From assembly GCA_025331125.1 (NCBI GenBank), contig JAOALB010000187.1, positions 1-51,442 on the forward strand: 51,442 nt of DNA, in the 5' to 3' direction. This DNA comes from Mycogone perniciosa (lineage: Eukaryota > Ascomycota > Sordariomycetes > Hypocreales > Hypocreaceae). The notes under the pieces are model-generated. The model saw nothing but the letters and a program-made list of their open reading frames with translations, made no database searches and had not been told where the DNA came from. Positions 22,057 through 32,964 of this stretch are shown here, one piece after another; positions within the stretch are counted from its first letter, which is position 1, and every line of letters starts with the position of its first letter. The position numbers and the translations under genes were made by a program.

Positions 22057-24939
22057 CTACATCATCTTGCAATCTGCCTCTTGTTGCTTTTCAATACGAC
22101 TTCGCGAGATTCTCTCCCTCTGACGAGGTCCCCCCTTTCCCACCTTTTTTAAATCCTCCAGTCGGTCTCTAGCTTTGGGGAAATCCTGTGCTACAATGAA
22201 GGTCAGTACCCACTATGGAACATGGACTCTGGGGGTGTTGTGTGTGTGTACTTACCAGCAGCTCTCCAATACCATCTCTTGGCATCCTCTAGATTCGCCG
22301 GGACACCAATACCCACCTCAGTGAAATAGCCCATGGCGTACTCTGCTTTAGCCAACCCAGCAACGGCCGCCTTCCTCGCCCACAGATATGCCTCTGTATC
22401 GCTCTGACCCAGGACGCCCTCACTTCCCGTGAGATACCAGCCACTAAGCGCTAACTCCGCCTGGTGCTCTTCCTGCGTCGCCGCCCGCGAGTACCACACA
22501 ATCGACAGCCTAGCGTCAATAGGACATCCTAGAAGTCCATATTCATACGCGCAGCCCAATTTGAATTGCGAGAACTTGTATCCAAGCTCTGCCGCCTGCT
22601 GGAACAGATCAAGTGCATACTGCTCGTCTCGGATGATGACATCGTTGCCCTGTGCCGATTCATACAGCAGGCCCAGTTCGTGGAGTGCATGCGGATTTTC
22701 AGTATCTGCCCGCTCGGCTGCGCGCTTCAGCCATCCAACCGCTTCCCTAGGGTTCTTTGGCTGACCCAGCAGGCCCTTGAGCAAGATCATGCCCACCTTG
22801 TACATGGCTGGCGGATCGCCCAATGTAGCTGCTCGTTTATACCACTGAATTGCTTTCAGGGGGTCCTTGCGCGTACCACCGCCTTCTTCGTGTCCAATCT
22901 CGCAGCACACGGCTGTCCGGTACGCCGCCGCGGCATGACCGAGCTTGGCTGCAGATTGATACAATGTAAATGCTTCCTTGTTGTCCGCATCTGCCCCAAA
23001 CATGCCCTTGCCGATACTGTCCGCCATCAAGAACATGGCATCCTGATTCTGTGCGTTTGCCAGTTTCTTGAGGATCTTGTGGGCGTCCATGAGATAGCGT
23101 TCACGAGCCTTGGTCTTGGCTCTTGGGTCGGGCACATTAGGCAGGAGAACATCTGAAGCTTCTATGAGCCGCTTGGCCAATTGCAGAGCCGATGTCTGGT
23201 CATTAGGATTGTTTCTAATGAGCATTCTCAGATGTTCCAGTTCCCCAGGTGTAACCGGTGGCTCTTCTCCCCGTTGTTGCTGCCCCGGTCCTGGACTACC
23301 CTGATTTTGGTATGGCTGTGGTTGCTGTTGTCCAGGCAGTCCAGTTTGCGGAATGCCACCATAGTTTCGCACAGGAGGCGGCTTGACATTGGGGTTCACA
23401 ACCGAACCTTGCATCTGTCCTGGACGCACGGGAGTAGCGTGGGCAGGTAGGCTGTCCGGGTTTGTGGGAACCGTCGTGCCAGGCCTGATTATTGGCGGAT
23501 TGTGCCCAAATCCAGGTTGGCCTACTGGCCCTGGGGGTGCACTTGGACCTCGCGGCGGTGGCACTTGATCATATCCGTCGTATTCGTCATACCCTTGGTA
23601 TGCCTGCGTCAGGGGGGTGGCGGGGACGTCGGGTGCGTCACCAGCCATCTCGAAAACTGCACTTTGCGGCTGGTGCATCTCGGCCATAGACTGAGCGTGA
23701 CTCAACTTCGGGGTCTGATGGGCGCCTGGCTGCGACAGCTCGCCTCCAGGTCGCATAGACTGTTCGAACGAGTCTCGTTTGCTATTAAGTGGTATCGCAT
23801 CGAAGTCTGGCATGCTCGAACGGCTTGGCTGGCGCACGTGCGAGCTGTAGTCCGAACCGCTGGCCCTAGGATCGTCATAGTAAGAGTCGTAAACGTCATA
23901 AATATCGCTCCCCTGGTCATAGTCATTGCCGTCATAGTTATCACTGCCGTAATAACTCTGTGGCGGTCCCTGTGTGTCGGGGGGATACGTCCTTTGTGGA
24001 GGAGGTCGGTTCCCTGTCGTGGTAGCCGGCCTTGCCGGCACGTCCTGACCTGCAGGGCCATTGTTAAATGGCATCGTCATGCTTCGTTGAGCTCCAAATT
24101 CGTGGCCTGGAGGGCCGTATCCATCGTCATATTCTCCGTAACCGGCTACCGCCTGTCCGGGAGGCCCTCGTCTCGGATCTGGGTAGCCATTGGGGTTGCC
24201 TCGAGACGCAGGCGACATTGGAGGATTTGCATAGTGTTCCTGAATACCGCGGCCTCCAGATCCCGGCCTGCCACCGCCAGGAGGCCCCCTCGGGCCTTGG
24301 CCGTTCAAATCCATGGCCGACATTTGGTTCGCTAACTGGTTCCCCTGGAACGACTGATAGACGTCTCCAAAGTTAGATCCTTGGGGGCTGACGGGGGCAC
24401 TGTTAATCGGATGACGGGCACCTAAAGAAAGCGGATCGGCGTAAGCCAAGGCTCATCGATAGTGTCTTGTTTGTCTGGCCAGGCTTACCTGCAACGTCTA
24501 TGTTTGGAGGATACTGGTTCGGGCCAGGTGGTCCACCACCGCCTCCCCTCCGAGGTCCTGGAGGCATGCCTCTGCCTGGTGGGGGCCCCATACCTCCTCG
24601 TGGTGGATAATTTCCTCCTCGTCCGTGGAATCCATCAGCTGTCCCTGGCCGGCCCATGGGAGGCCCTCCTCTACCGCCACGTGGAGGAGGAGGTCGACCT
24701 CTTCCTGCGCCAGGCCCATAAGCGCCCTGCGGCGGCGGACGACCTCGGCCATAGCCGGGATCTTGATGCTGGCCCCCGTAGTCTTGCTCATATCCTCCCG
24801 CGCCGTAGTCGTTTTGATATCCGTTATGTTGTCGTGGCGGAGGCCCTCTGCCACTGAAGCCTCCCCTTGGGACAGGCGGTTGCGCCGCTGGACCAGCATA
24901 CGGTCGCTGGCTTCCGCCGTATCCCCCTTCTAATGCCAT
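22057..24939 (-). CDS. chs4: Sel1-repeat chitin synthase activator (Chs4/Skt5 family)
   Basis: Three exons: 24939-24489, 24421-22256 and 22190-22057, about 916 residues. Donors are GTAAGC and GTAAGT; acceptors are CTTTAG and TTGTAG. Residues 1-540 are Gly/Pro/Arg/Gln-rich and disordered, with many RGGRGG- and GRPPP-like pieces. Residues 540-873 hold about seven Sel1 (TPR-like) repeats, for example AFTLYQSAAKLGHAAAAYRTA and AIQWYKRAATLGDPPAMYKVG-type units. The third exon ends in CKMM, a plausible CaaX prenylation box. Yeast Chs4/Skt5 is farnesylated and activates and localises chitin synthase III at the bud neck through Bni4. This protein probably does the same at the septum or tip. The C-terminal exon is easy to miss: reading through the last intron gives a false end without the CaaX box. 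Confidence 0.92.
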
Positions 24940-27258
24940 TATGGCTCGTTTGGTGTCGATTGGAGTTTTTGATATGCTCCAGTCCTACAATTGGTGACGA
25001 GTGGTATTGTTGGAAGCGATCGTTGTTACAGCCGGCGCACTGAGGATGCGATGGCGATGCTCATGTCTAAACGAGAAGGTCTGCGAAGTCGTCGCCAAGA
25101 GAATGATATGGGAGAGGAGAGGAACGACTGCTTTCCAAGTCGGTCGCGGCGCAGTGTTAACGAGCGAAAAGAGGTAGAAACGATCGTATAGCTTTGTGTA
25201 GTGGTGGAAACGACCAGGACCACCCAAGTTCGGCGACAGCGCTATTATATCTGGTGAGTTTCACGGCGGCAATCCACTTATAGCGAGTGAAGATTGTGTG
25301 ATCGGTTGGTGATTCACACACAGCAAGCGACGACGCAGCCTTGACGCTCTGCAGAGTCGCGCGCGCAGATGTGGGACAGATGTCGGATACGAGAGAGACT
25401 GTGATCGCACAAGACGATAGATTGGGCGGCAGCGCGAATAATATTACTGTTCCTGGGCATCAGCCGTGGCTGATATGTATGTACGAGTAGGTATGGCGGG
25501 TCGCACAAATCTCGCGGAGGAATGAGTGGGCGGCAGGACTCCGTATGTGTGTAAATGAAAGAGTAATACTTCGTACTAATAAATAATAAGAATAAGAATA
25601 AGAAGAATAAGAGCAATGAAAACATCAAAGGTCCCTGCGGATGGGCTGACCAACCCAGTCAGTCCTGCGGCTCGTAATGGCAGAGCAGAGCAGAGCAGAG
25701 CAGAGGCAGAGGGAAGAAATGAAGGGCAAAGGGCAAAAGGGCAAAAGGGCCAGAGAGGGTTCCAGACCACATGGACTTGGCTACCTAATGAGAGAGGATG
25801 CTAGAGTGGTGGAGTTGGAATTATCCAGAAGGGCCACAGCGCTAACGAACCGCTAAGAACTGGGGCCCAATCCGCCATAACCATGCAGTGCATGCACTGG
25901 TTAGCGCCTCTGCTCCATACATACCTTCGGAAGAGCTTCGGGCCTTTCCATGTCGCGTGCGCCTCCTCTTCACCCAACCCTTCTTTGAGCAGTCCTCTTC
26001 TGTCTCTATGGCTAACCTAACAGGTGACCAGCAGGCACACTGTTGATTGGAAGAAGACGCAGACGAGTGACCGACTCTTTGTTCTCAGGATAATGGGGCC
26101 TTTGAGACCGCCCGACGTGGCAGTCCCCGTCCCTGCTGACATCAATAGCCGATGACCGATGACCGATGACCAGGGGGCCGATTTATTTATGGTGGTGGTT
26201 GTTGGCTGACGATGGATGACATTGATGGAGCCACTCCAATTACTACTCGTACTGGTGAGGGAGGGTTAGCTTTGACCTCTTCACATGCACTATTAATACT
26301 ATTAATACTACGAAGCACTCCGTACGAGTATTACAGGGCATGCACTCCATATTCCATAGGGTAATAATTAATAATAGTAATAATATCATGCATCTTCTTC
26401 AGTCTGTGGACATTGTTCTTGCCTGTCGATCCCTCCCCCACAATATCGGAGAAATCGCTCTCTGCCTCGTGGTTGGCTGTCGATCGCCTCTGTGCCCCTT
26501 GCAGCTCGCAGCTTGCAGCTCGCAGCTCTCACAGCCAGCCTCTCAGCTCCTTTCCCGCTGGTGGCACAACGCCGACTTGCTTAAGTTGCTTCTCCGTATT
26601 GCGGCTGATGGTTTGGCGCCATTGCACTTATACCCGGCAATTGGCCACGGGCGCTCTGTAGGTCGAATCCACGGGGTACGAAGTACAGAGTAAGGCGAAA
26701 TACAGGAACAGAGGACAGAGTGAAGCCAGCCAAGCCTCTCCAGACGCGGACCGTTAGAGTGCGACATCAGAAGTGCGCCAACTAAATAAGGTACGCGCCA
26801 GGCCGGGTGTGACCCTGCACCGTCCTTTTTTTTCTTTTTTCTTCTCTTTCCCCCTTTGAATCTCATCCATTTGTCGCTGTCTCGGGTCGGCGATTTATAA
26901 AGAGGCGAAAAGTTACTTCGTAGTCCAATTTATGATGCAATTACGGAGTACTTCGTACCTGGTATACCAACTAACTATATGGTGATTCCACGTAGTATTG
27001 TACTTTGTAAAGTAGGGCCTTTTGAGATCCGGTCGCAGCCCGAAATCATTGATATTTTCGTGGAAAGAAATATCCGAGACATTTATAAAGTACAATGAGC
27101 CGTTTATGGCTTGAAATTGCAATCACTCTCCAGCATTCCCCGCGACTTTCTTCATGGAGACAGCCTCGACAAAGGATCACAAAACCGCTGCAAATGCTGC
27201 AGTAGACCTAGTGCCTAGGTATAAAAGGTATCCTACCACTCCGAAAGAACAACTACTA
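24940..27258. other. Intergenic: chs4 promoter and repeats
   Basis: No gene recognised. The region holds a T/A-rich AATAATAAG patch near 25575-25615, a (GCAGA)n run at about 25679-25711, GGGCAAA repeats near 25725-25750, three tandem CGATGAC units at about 26149-26170, and a poly-T tract near 26824-26850. A TACGGAGTA 9-mer lies at 26942. Confidence 0.55.
25679..25711. repeat. (GCAGA)n microsatellite
   Basis: About six consecutive GCAGA pentamers with one GGCAGA variant at the right end. They are followed by a short purine-rich GGGCAAA repeat cluster. Confidence 0.85.
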
Positions 27259-27356
27259 GCGGCCATAGATTAGCTGGGAGATCGTCAGACTGAAGTAAAA
27301 CTTCAATCCTACGGATGCCTATCTGAAGGTCGTGTGTTCGAGTCACACTGGCCGCA
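27259..27356 (+). tRNA. trnF(GAA): tRNA-Phe (anticodon GAA), with intron
   Basis: A full cloverleaf can be drawn. The acceptor stem GCGGCCA pairs with TGGCCGC, followed by discriminator A. The D arm is GATT/GATC. The anticodon stem is TCAGA/TCTGA around the loop CTGAAGA, giving anticodon GAA. The T arm is GTGTG/CACAC with loop TTCGAGT. The intron is 27296-27320 (25 nt), placed one base 3' of the anticodon as in all eukaryotic split tRNAs. It contains CTTCA, which can pair with the anticodon region. The spliced length is 73 nt before CCA addition. The gene stands alone in a gene-poor stretch. Confidence 0.96.
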
Positions 27357-27362
27357 AGTTCC

Positions 27363-27369
27363 TTTTTTT
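27363..27369 (+). terminator. Pol III terminator of tRNA-Phe
   Basis: A run of seven T begins seven bases after the end of the tRNA, the standard RNA polymerase III stop signal. Confidence 0.85.
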
Positions 27370-28744
27370 GCCGCCCAAAGCAAAGCATAACTGATTTTTT
27401 TTACACATCATCCATCCATTGCCAAGTGGATCAATGGCGCAAGATTCTTGCTTGCGCGTTTTTCACAATCGCCAAATTTGTTTCTTATCAAACTAAAGTG
27501 TTCTGACGATGGCTGAAAACTGTCTCACACGGCTGGAGGTACTCCGTATTCAACAGCTCAATGTCTTACCATTGACTATCCAAGTTCCCGCAACACGGCA
27601 CCCTTGGTTAGAGGCACACGTGTGCGTATCGATAGATTTGATGCTCTCTCTATTACTTCGTAGAAGCATTCAAAATGGGGTGGAACTTCGGGCCCGGGAT
27701 TGCGATAAGCGAGCCGGCAAAAACCGCAAGGTAGAAGAACAAGCCACACATTGTTCTCAGCATCATCTCCCATCTATCACATAGATATCAAGGCCGACCG
27801 ACCCTATTGACATTATTTACCAGATAATCGGCTAGGGCCTAACTCGATCTGGGTCGGTGCATAGTATAGATCTGCGGCGAGAGGTTCATGGTCTCCGCTC
27901 GGATACCTATTTCTGCAAGATGCGCGCGGTGTGTCACCTGGAGCAAGATTCAGCAATGGGCTGTCTGTCTACCGCTGGCAATGGACTGGATACCGCTGGT
28001 AATAGACCCCTAGCAAACCCGTTCAGCGGTAAACGGTCCATTGCCAACGGTAGCTAGTCTACTACCAACGCCTATATCACACGTGTACGGTACTTTTTTC
28101 GCTGGTACCGGGATATCGACATCGATGTCTAGATGAGGCGATTTCAAGGGAGGAGTCGTACTGTCATGTGGTTAATGGTACGGAGTATCTTATAGAGTAC
28201 GGAGTTGGAGTTCGTGAATCTCATCGAATTTGCCCAACTGTGGGGGGGGGGGGTCAGATAAACAGCCCGAATCTTGCTGAATCAGGTAACAAAAGAAAAT
28301 ATGATCCAATGAATTGTGGGCACCCACCAGACAAAATTCTCTCATCCACGAGGATCACATCATAAGCATCCCACCAACTACGTCAGATGGCAATACTACT
28401 AGTATATATACCAAGAGAAACTTTTTTCTCTCTGCATGGTTGGTTCTTGAGAAGGAACGGATATCTAATAGTCATCTTGTTTCAAAGTAAAGATACGGCA
28501 AGCATAGAGCAAGATGGTGCGTCTCCAGACTTCTTGGTTCCTCCAATTAAATCCACCGTGAAGCCGCCCTGTCTCTGTTCATCTAGTAGGATGTAAGTGA
28601 ATATCCAATTGATGTGAAGCGAGTCATTCTCAATGTACAGCCAGCTTCTGCGAGATCGTAATCCCCATTTCCTCTACCTGTGATAATGTCTACACTCATC
28701 TAAACGTCTATCTTCTAAATGAAGTTCTATCCTGTCGTGAACGA
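27370..28744. other. Gene-free stretch downstream of the tRNA
   Basis: Short frames only. It contains TACTCCGTA-type 9-mers at 27540 and 28179, a small foldback at 27969-28053 and a run of twelve G at 28242-28253. The right edge is the 3' flank of the D-amino-acid oxidase gene. Confidence 0.55.
27969..28053. repeat. Short inverted repeat (foldback)
   Basis: The 18-mer at 27969-27986 (CTACCGCTGGCAATGGAC) returns in inverted form at 28036-28053 with one G:T-type mismatch. Related CCGCTGG/CAGCGGT pieces lie between the arms. It could be a decayed miniature transposable element. No clear target-site duplication was found. Confidence 0.65.
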
Positions 28745-30089
28745 CTAGAGCTTTCCGCGCGAGCTAAAGGCTTGTTCAATAAGAGCCACAGTAGCCTGAG
28801 CACATCCGTATGAGGACTGATATCCAGCTCCTCCAGCACCATAATTGTGTACAACCCAGACATCGCCAATTCGCTCCCTTTCAATTCTCGTCCCACCTTC
28901 TCGCACGGGCCTAAGCCCCACGCCGTGCCTGATTATATCCAGGTGCTCAATCCCCTTCCCGTCTGTTAGCTGGGGGCATAGCCTCACAGCCCTTTTCATA
29001 ATCCGAATGGCGAGGTTGGGATCGACCTGTGACTCCCAGTTCCCTTTCTGGTATGAGCCCCCAATGATAGTGCCACCACCAGCAGCTCTTGTCATGACGT
29101 AGCATACTTCGTCGCCTCCATCATCTGTTCCGGAGATGTCAATCATTTTGCCTGCGTCGTTGCGCACAACTACAATCTGCCCCCGCGCGGGAACAACTGT
29201 CTTATCCTCCACACCACCAAGTTTCGATGCCATCAGCCCAGTGCAATTCACGACGAGATCAACGTTGTTTGATGGGTGTACGCCTGGTTTAGTGGCATCC
29301 GAGATATGCTCAAAGACGGCCCGTTTAAAAACACAACCGTTTTTGAGACACTGCGAAACGAGCCACGGCAGATAAATGGCCGTGTTTATGCAGACAGAGG
29401 TAAACCCCGTACCAGAGTCCACTCCGGGAGGGAGTACAGATTTCGGAAGCACTCGGAACTAGAGGTTAAGAAACATGAGTATCCCAATTATCTTTGCGCT
29501 GAGGACAGGGGTCATACGTTTGGAACGACGTCTTTGAACCAGGTGTTTGGGGATAACAGCTCGGCAAACCAAGTGGCTGTTGCGGAACCAGCATCCTTAG
29601 CACGACTATAGATTTCGCATTCTGTGAAGCTGTTAGTCGTTATGAGCGATACGATGCTAACACAACCTGCCTTGGAAATGCACCCCAGCCTCAGGGTGAT
29701 TTTTTGCAAGGTCTTCCAGAGGCCCCCAGGTATTCTTGTCCCACTCTGCGGCCTCTGTCCCGCTAATTGATACTCTAATCCCATTTCAGTATGAATCTCA
29801 TGGTCAAGTACTCGTAAATCTGTGATTCCAAATCACAAGCCCAACTCACGGCATATAGTTCGCGCCAGCCCAGGGTGAGGCATATTCAATGTCATAGTCA
29901 CCAGGCATATGCTTCGCAGCCACAACGATCTTGTATCCGGGAATTCTGGACAGAAGCAGAGCTGTGGTTAGACCAGCGACACCGGCTCTATAATCGCGAT
30001 ATGTTAATGCTATGTCTCCGTCTTGTGTAGCCTTGATCTTGATGTCGGAAGTCAACTCACCCAATGACAACAACATTCTTCTGCGCCAT
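28745..30089 (-). CDS. D-amino-acid oxidase (FAD-dependent)
   Basis: Five exons: 30089-30061, 29987-29850, 29774-29671, 29621-29518 and 29458-28745, about 362 residues, the normal DAAO length. The FAD-binding VVVIGAGVAGL motif (residues 6-16) spans the first intron. Then come SPWAGANYMP, GTEAAEWDKNTW, a GTGFTSVCINTAIYLPWL substrate-domain stretch, NCTGL, the GLRPVREGG block with the substrate-binding Arg (about residue 305-310), and HNYGAGGAGYQSSYG near the end. DAAO oxidises D-amino acids to keto acids, ammonia and H2O2, usually in peroxisomes. The C-terminus reads SSRGKL, a weak match to the PTS1 SKL signal. Intron 3 must start with GC (AAG|GCAGGT) to keep frame; the other three introns are GT-AG. 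The adjacent dead amino-acid permease is consistent with a former amino-acid-use locus. Confidence 0.9.
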
Positions 30090-30505
30090 GGCGATTTCCT
30101 GCCTTGATCTCCCTCAATTAAACCAGGCTGGAATGTGTCTAGACCCTCAGCAATCTGTCAGGCAGTTTTTGATTAGTTGTCACGAAGCCTGAGAGAAGCG
30201 GAGGGCAGTAGTGTAATATGGAGAAGCGGGGTGATGTTGGGCTGCGACTTCGCCCATGAATTACTATTTCGGGAGTTGCCTCTTTGAGTAAGCGGGTGGG
30301 ACAGATCATGGATGACTAGTAATACTCCGTACTCCGTACTTCGTATCAATATGCCAACAAATGGCACTGTTCTTTATGGCCAGTGTGTGAAGGATGGCAG
30401 GATTGGTCCTAATACTACGAATGTTGTTTGGGATTACGATCCAGCCAAGCGGGTGACAATAAAACAAGGACCGCGAAACTTACTCCGTACATTACCGTAC
30501 TAATT
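30090..30505. other. DAAO 5' flank
   Basis: This should contain the D-amino-acid oxidase promoter. Two overlapping TACTCCGTA 9-mers lie at 30323-30338 and one at 30481. No gene is recognised. Confidence 0.5.
30323..30338. repeat. Overlapping pair of TACTCCGTA 9-mers (dispersed intergenic motif)
   Basis: Two copies overlap by two bases and are followed by the variant TACTTCGTA. The same 9-mer or its reverse complement TACGGAGTA occurs at 415, 587, 6118, 6800, 9608, 11295, 20875, 26942, 27540, 28179, 30481, 35517, 36074, 37983 and 38294. I saw none inside an exon. Confidence 0.9.
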
Positions 30506-31186
30506 CGGATGGCTATCGATGGCTCTGATTACTCTAAAATAAACTCTCGTTACTACAAATAACTCTTGTTGCTATCAATAGCACGCATCATTATAGATAA
30601 CTGGCGGTTCAGTCCTGAAAGTCCCTTATAAGACGCACACAGGTGGAGCCCACGCACCTCCAACTTACACATCGCAATATTACCCGGCCTAATAAAAAGT
30701 TCAATTGAACCTGCAACTCTGCCTTTCTATAGGAAATGCCTATATATTCCGAATCCGACATTCAGGCTGCGATCGACGACCAATTAGATGGATTGTCAAT
30801 GCGTAAAGCGGCGTTAAGACGGGGCATCCCAGAGTCTGCCCTCTAACGCCGCGCACTTGGTGCCCAAAGTCGCGTTGATGCACACCATTCACAAAAACGG
30901 CTCTCTATAGATCAAGAGAAGCGTATTATGAGATGGATACTGTCTTAGGAAATCCTGCGTTACTGCCCTACACACAGACAAATCCGATATATCGTGACCC
31001 AGCTACTAATTCGCAAGGGGGGATCCAGTTGTCATTGAGTGGGCGCGGGCTTGGGTCAAGTCTATTGGAAATAATCGGTGGTTAATCGAACCCTTCGCTA
31101 TTGTATTGTAGTATTGTATAGTAAAAACTTCTGGATAAGAGTTATCTGTAGAGGTGAGAGCAATCCACAGCAATGAGAGCAATCCG
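30506..31186 (+). mobile_element. Degenerate pogo/Fot1-type transposon fragment
   Basis: From an ATG at 30736, about 90 codons read as the N-terminus of a pogo-family transposase. There is a Psq-type helix-turn-helix (MPIYSESDIQAAI, MRKAALRRGIPESAL), then a CENP-B-like DNA-binding half with GAQSRVDAHHSQKRLS and a THRQIRYIV helix. In-frame stops lie at 30844 (TAA) and in CTGTCTTAGGAA near 30945; the second is a likely CAG to TAG change. The DDE catalytic part is missing. Imperfect inverted ends flank the fragment: CGGATGGCTATCGATGGCTC at 30506 resembles the reverse complement of the sequence ending at 31186. The element is therefore an internally deleted, dead copy. It abuts the truncated 5' end of the permease pseudogene. 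Confidence 0.75.
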
Positions 31187-31200
31187 ATCTGTGGTAGCAC

Positions 31201-32225
31201 ATGATTGCAGTCTCTGTGTGCCACCCGCTTTTCCAGTATTTCGGCCTCATCTGGTTGGCCGAGACTTTCAACATCCTGCTATTATCTGTTATTTCCCTCT
31301 TCGATAAGCTGATATTTTATCTCGCCCGTGTTGGCACTCCGCTGTACAACCATGAATCAGGCTCGCTCATCTTCATAGACACAACAAACAACAGCGACTG
31401 GTCCAACGATGGTTGAGCCTTTATGTTGGCTGGGGTAAACGTCATCTACGCACTCCTGGGCTGACTGCAGCGCTCATTCATGCGAAGCAATACCAAACCC
31501 GGCCAAGAACGTCCCTAAGCTCATGATTCATTCCTTAGTTGTGGATTAACTCATATCATTCCGGTTCACTTGTGCCTCCGCATTGAACACAGCCACTGGA
31601 TGTATTACGAAGAAACGGGATCCAAAGTTCGATCATCAATTTTGCCGGCTAAACTCAAGATCATCGCATACCCTCGGGGCTGTCCCTCGTGACGGAGCCT
31701 TGTGATTCTCAAAACACTAGATGTTTGTTCATCCAGTGTTCCAAATGCCCCTTAATACCATAATTCTTCCGGGAACATACGTTATGATTAGTTCTCTCTC
31801 CCCACTGAAGTCATTTCACTTCAGAAGGAGATCGTAGGTTTATAATTTCCACGCATCTGCGTGCTTATCTTTATCAGTCCACCAGCCGCCTTTTCTGCCA
31901 TGGTCAGTTCCACCATTATCTTTCTTCAAACAACGTGGATCATTCTGCAGGTAATCATCTTAAAGGTGGTAACTGAGTCCTGCCACAATGGTACACCAGT
32001 TTGGGCATATTTGACGCTCCCATCAACGCAGTTTCTGTCGCCGGGGCGGTGTTCCTGAATGCGATGTGCTGTTTCCCAACAGCTATGCATCCGTTGTCTC
32101 TGCAGGTCTTCTAGCTTTTGTGATAGGCCCGTGGTTCACTACAAGAGGATTTTTGAAAGGTCCTAGGGGTAACCTTGACCTGCTCAACAAAAGGCTTCTT
32201 GCTGCTGTGCATGATGAAGTCGGTA
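31201..32225 (+). pseudogene. Decayed APC-superfamily amino-acid permease
   Basis: Pieces of one fungal amino-acid/GABA/choline-type permease occur in order but in changing frames. They are a membrane stretch and TNNSDWSNDG ending at a stop (31201-31416), CEAIPNPAKNVPKLM (31481-31525), TGSK near 31618-31630, PPAAFSAMVSSTIIFLQTT (from about 31876), GIFDAPINAVSVAGAVFLNAM (32001-32065), and SVVSAGLLAFVIG with GPRGNLDLLNKRLLAAVHDE (to about 32220). These match the middle and C-terminal half of the family, which carries amino acids or related amines across the plasma membrane. At least four frame changes and several stops show that it is dead. The N-terminal half is absent and the pogo fragment sits where it should be, so the transposon or a linked deletion probably removed it. 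Confidence 0.8.
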
Positions 32226-32476
32226 ATGTTTCGGTAGAGACACGCAAGTCGGGTCGCAATCGAGTAAACGGGTTTTTTTTGCATGAGGGTAGGAATATAC
32301 CCACCGGCCATAACTCGTTGCCAAAGATCCCAACGCCAATGGATGCATCCAGGAGAGGCAAATCGATCTCGCCAATTTCCCAATAGTGTACACGGAGAGA
32401 GCTCCGACAGCAAAGAGAGCGTATCTGGGGCTATGATACTACCCCAGGCTGTTACTCAACCACTGCGACCCAGCCC

Positions 32477-32964
32477 CTATTTGGCCGCAAGGCCAGCTTC
32501 TTTCCGCATTTCTTCCCGGCGTGCTTCCGCCTCCTTTTGTTGTAACTTGCTTGCCTCCAGCTGTGCCTTCTTCTTTCTCTCTTCCTCCTCCTTCACAACA
32601 ACCCAGACTATTCAAAACAGTGTCAGCTTCAAAATAATTGTCACATTGGGACCGCAGTGAGCTGACTTGGCTTGTCCGATTTAGAATATTCCTTCAGCCT
32701 TGTGACGAATTCGTCGAATTCCTGCTCTCGCTCTCCCCGGCTCTCTATGCTCCTCTTCAACAGTTCAGGGTTGTATTTGGATCGCAATTCCTCCTCGGTC
32801 GGCGTCAACCAGTATGTGAACGCCGGCCCGCCGACGCTGATCGCTACACCACTGCAACCGGATCATCAGCATCAGCATATCGCAGGTTCATGTTGGAATT
32901 GCCCGACTCACCCGACCAATACCTTTGACCACAACTTCCAATTGACTGGCTTTTTCGGAGGCAT
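32477..32964 (-). CDS. cbp4: Cbp4, complex III (cytochrome bc1) assembly factor
   Basis: Three short exons: 32964-32912, 32851-32667 and 32607-32477, encoding 122 residues. Introns start GTGAGT and GTCAGC and end CAG and TAG; frame is kept. The protein begins MPPKKPVNWKLWSK, has one membrane segment (about residues 15-32, ending GGPAFTYW), then the family signature LTPTEEELRSKYNPELLKRS, EFDEFVTRLKEYSKSDKP, IWVVV, and a highly charged coiled-coil tail rich in K, E and A ending AGLAAK. Cbp4 is an inner-membrane mitochondrial protein that works with Cbp3-Cbp6 in cytochrome b assembly. It is intact although surrounded by relics. The second donor (GTCAGC) is weak, but no other join restores IWVVV. 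No single reading frame covers the gene, so it is easily missed. Confidence 0.92.

Noticed and set aside
25679..26170. CRISPR-like array from the repeated pentamers and CGATGAC units
   Set aside because: The repeats are contiguous simple sequence without spacers, and the genome is eukaryotic.
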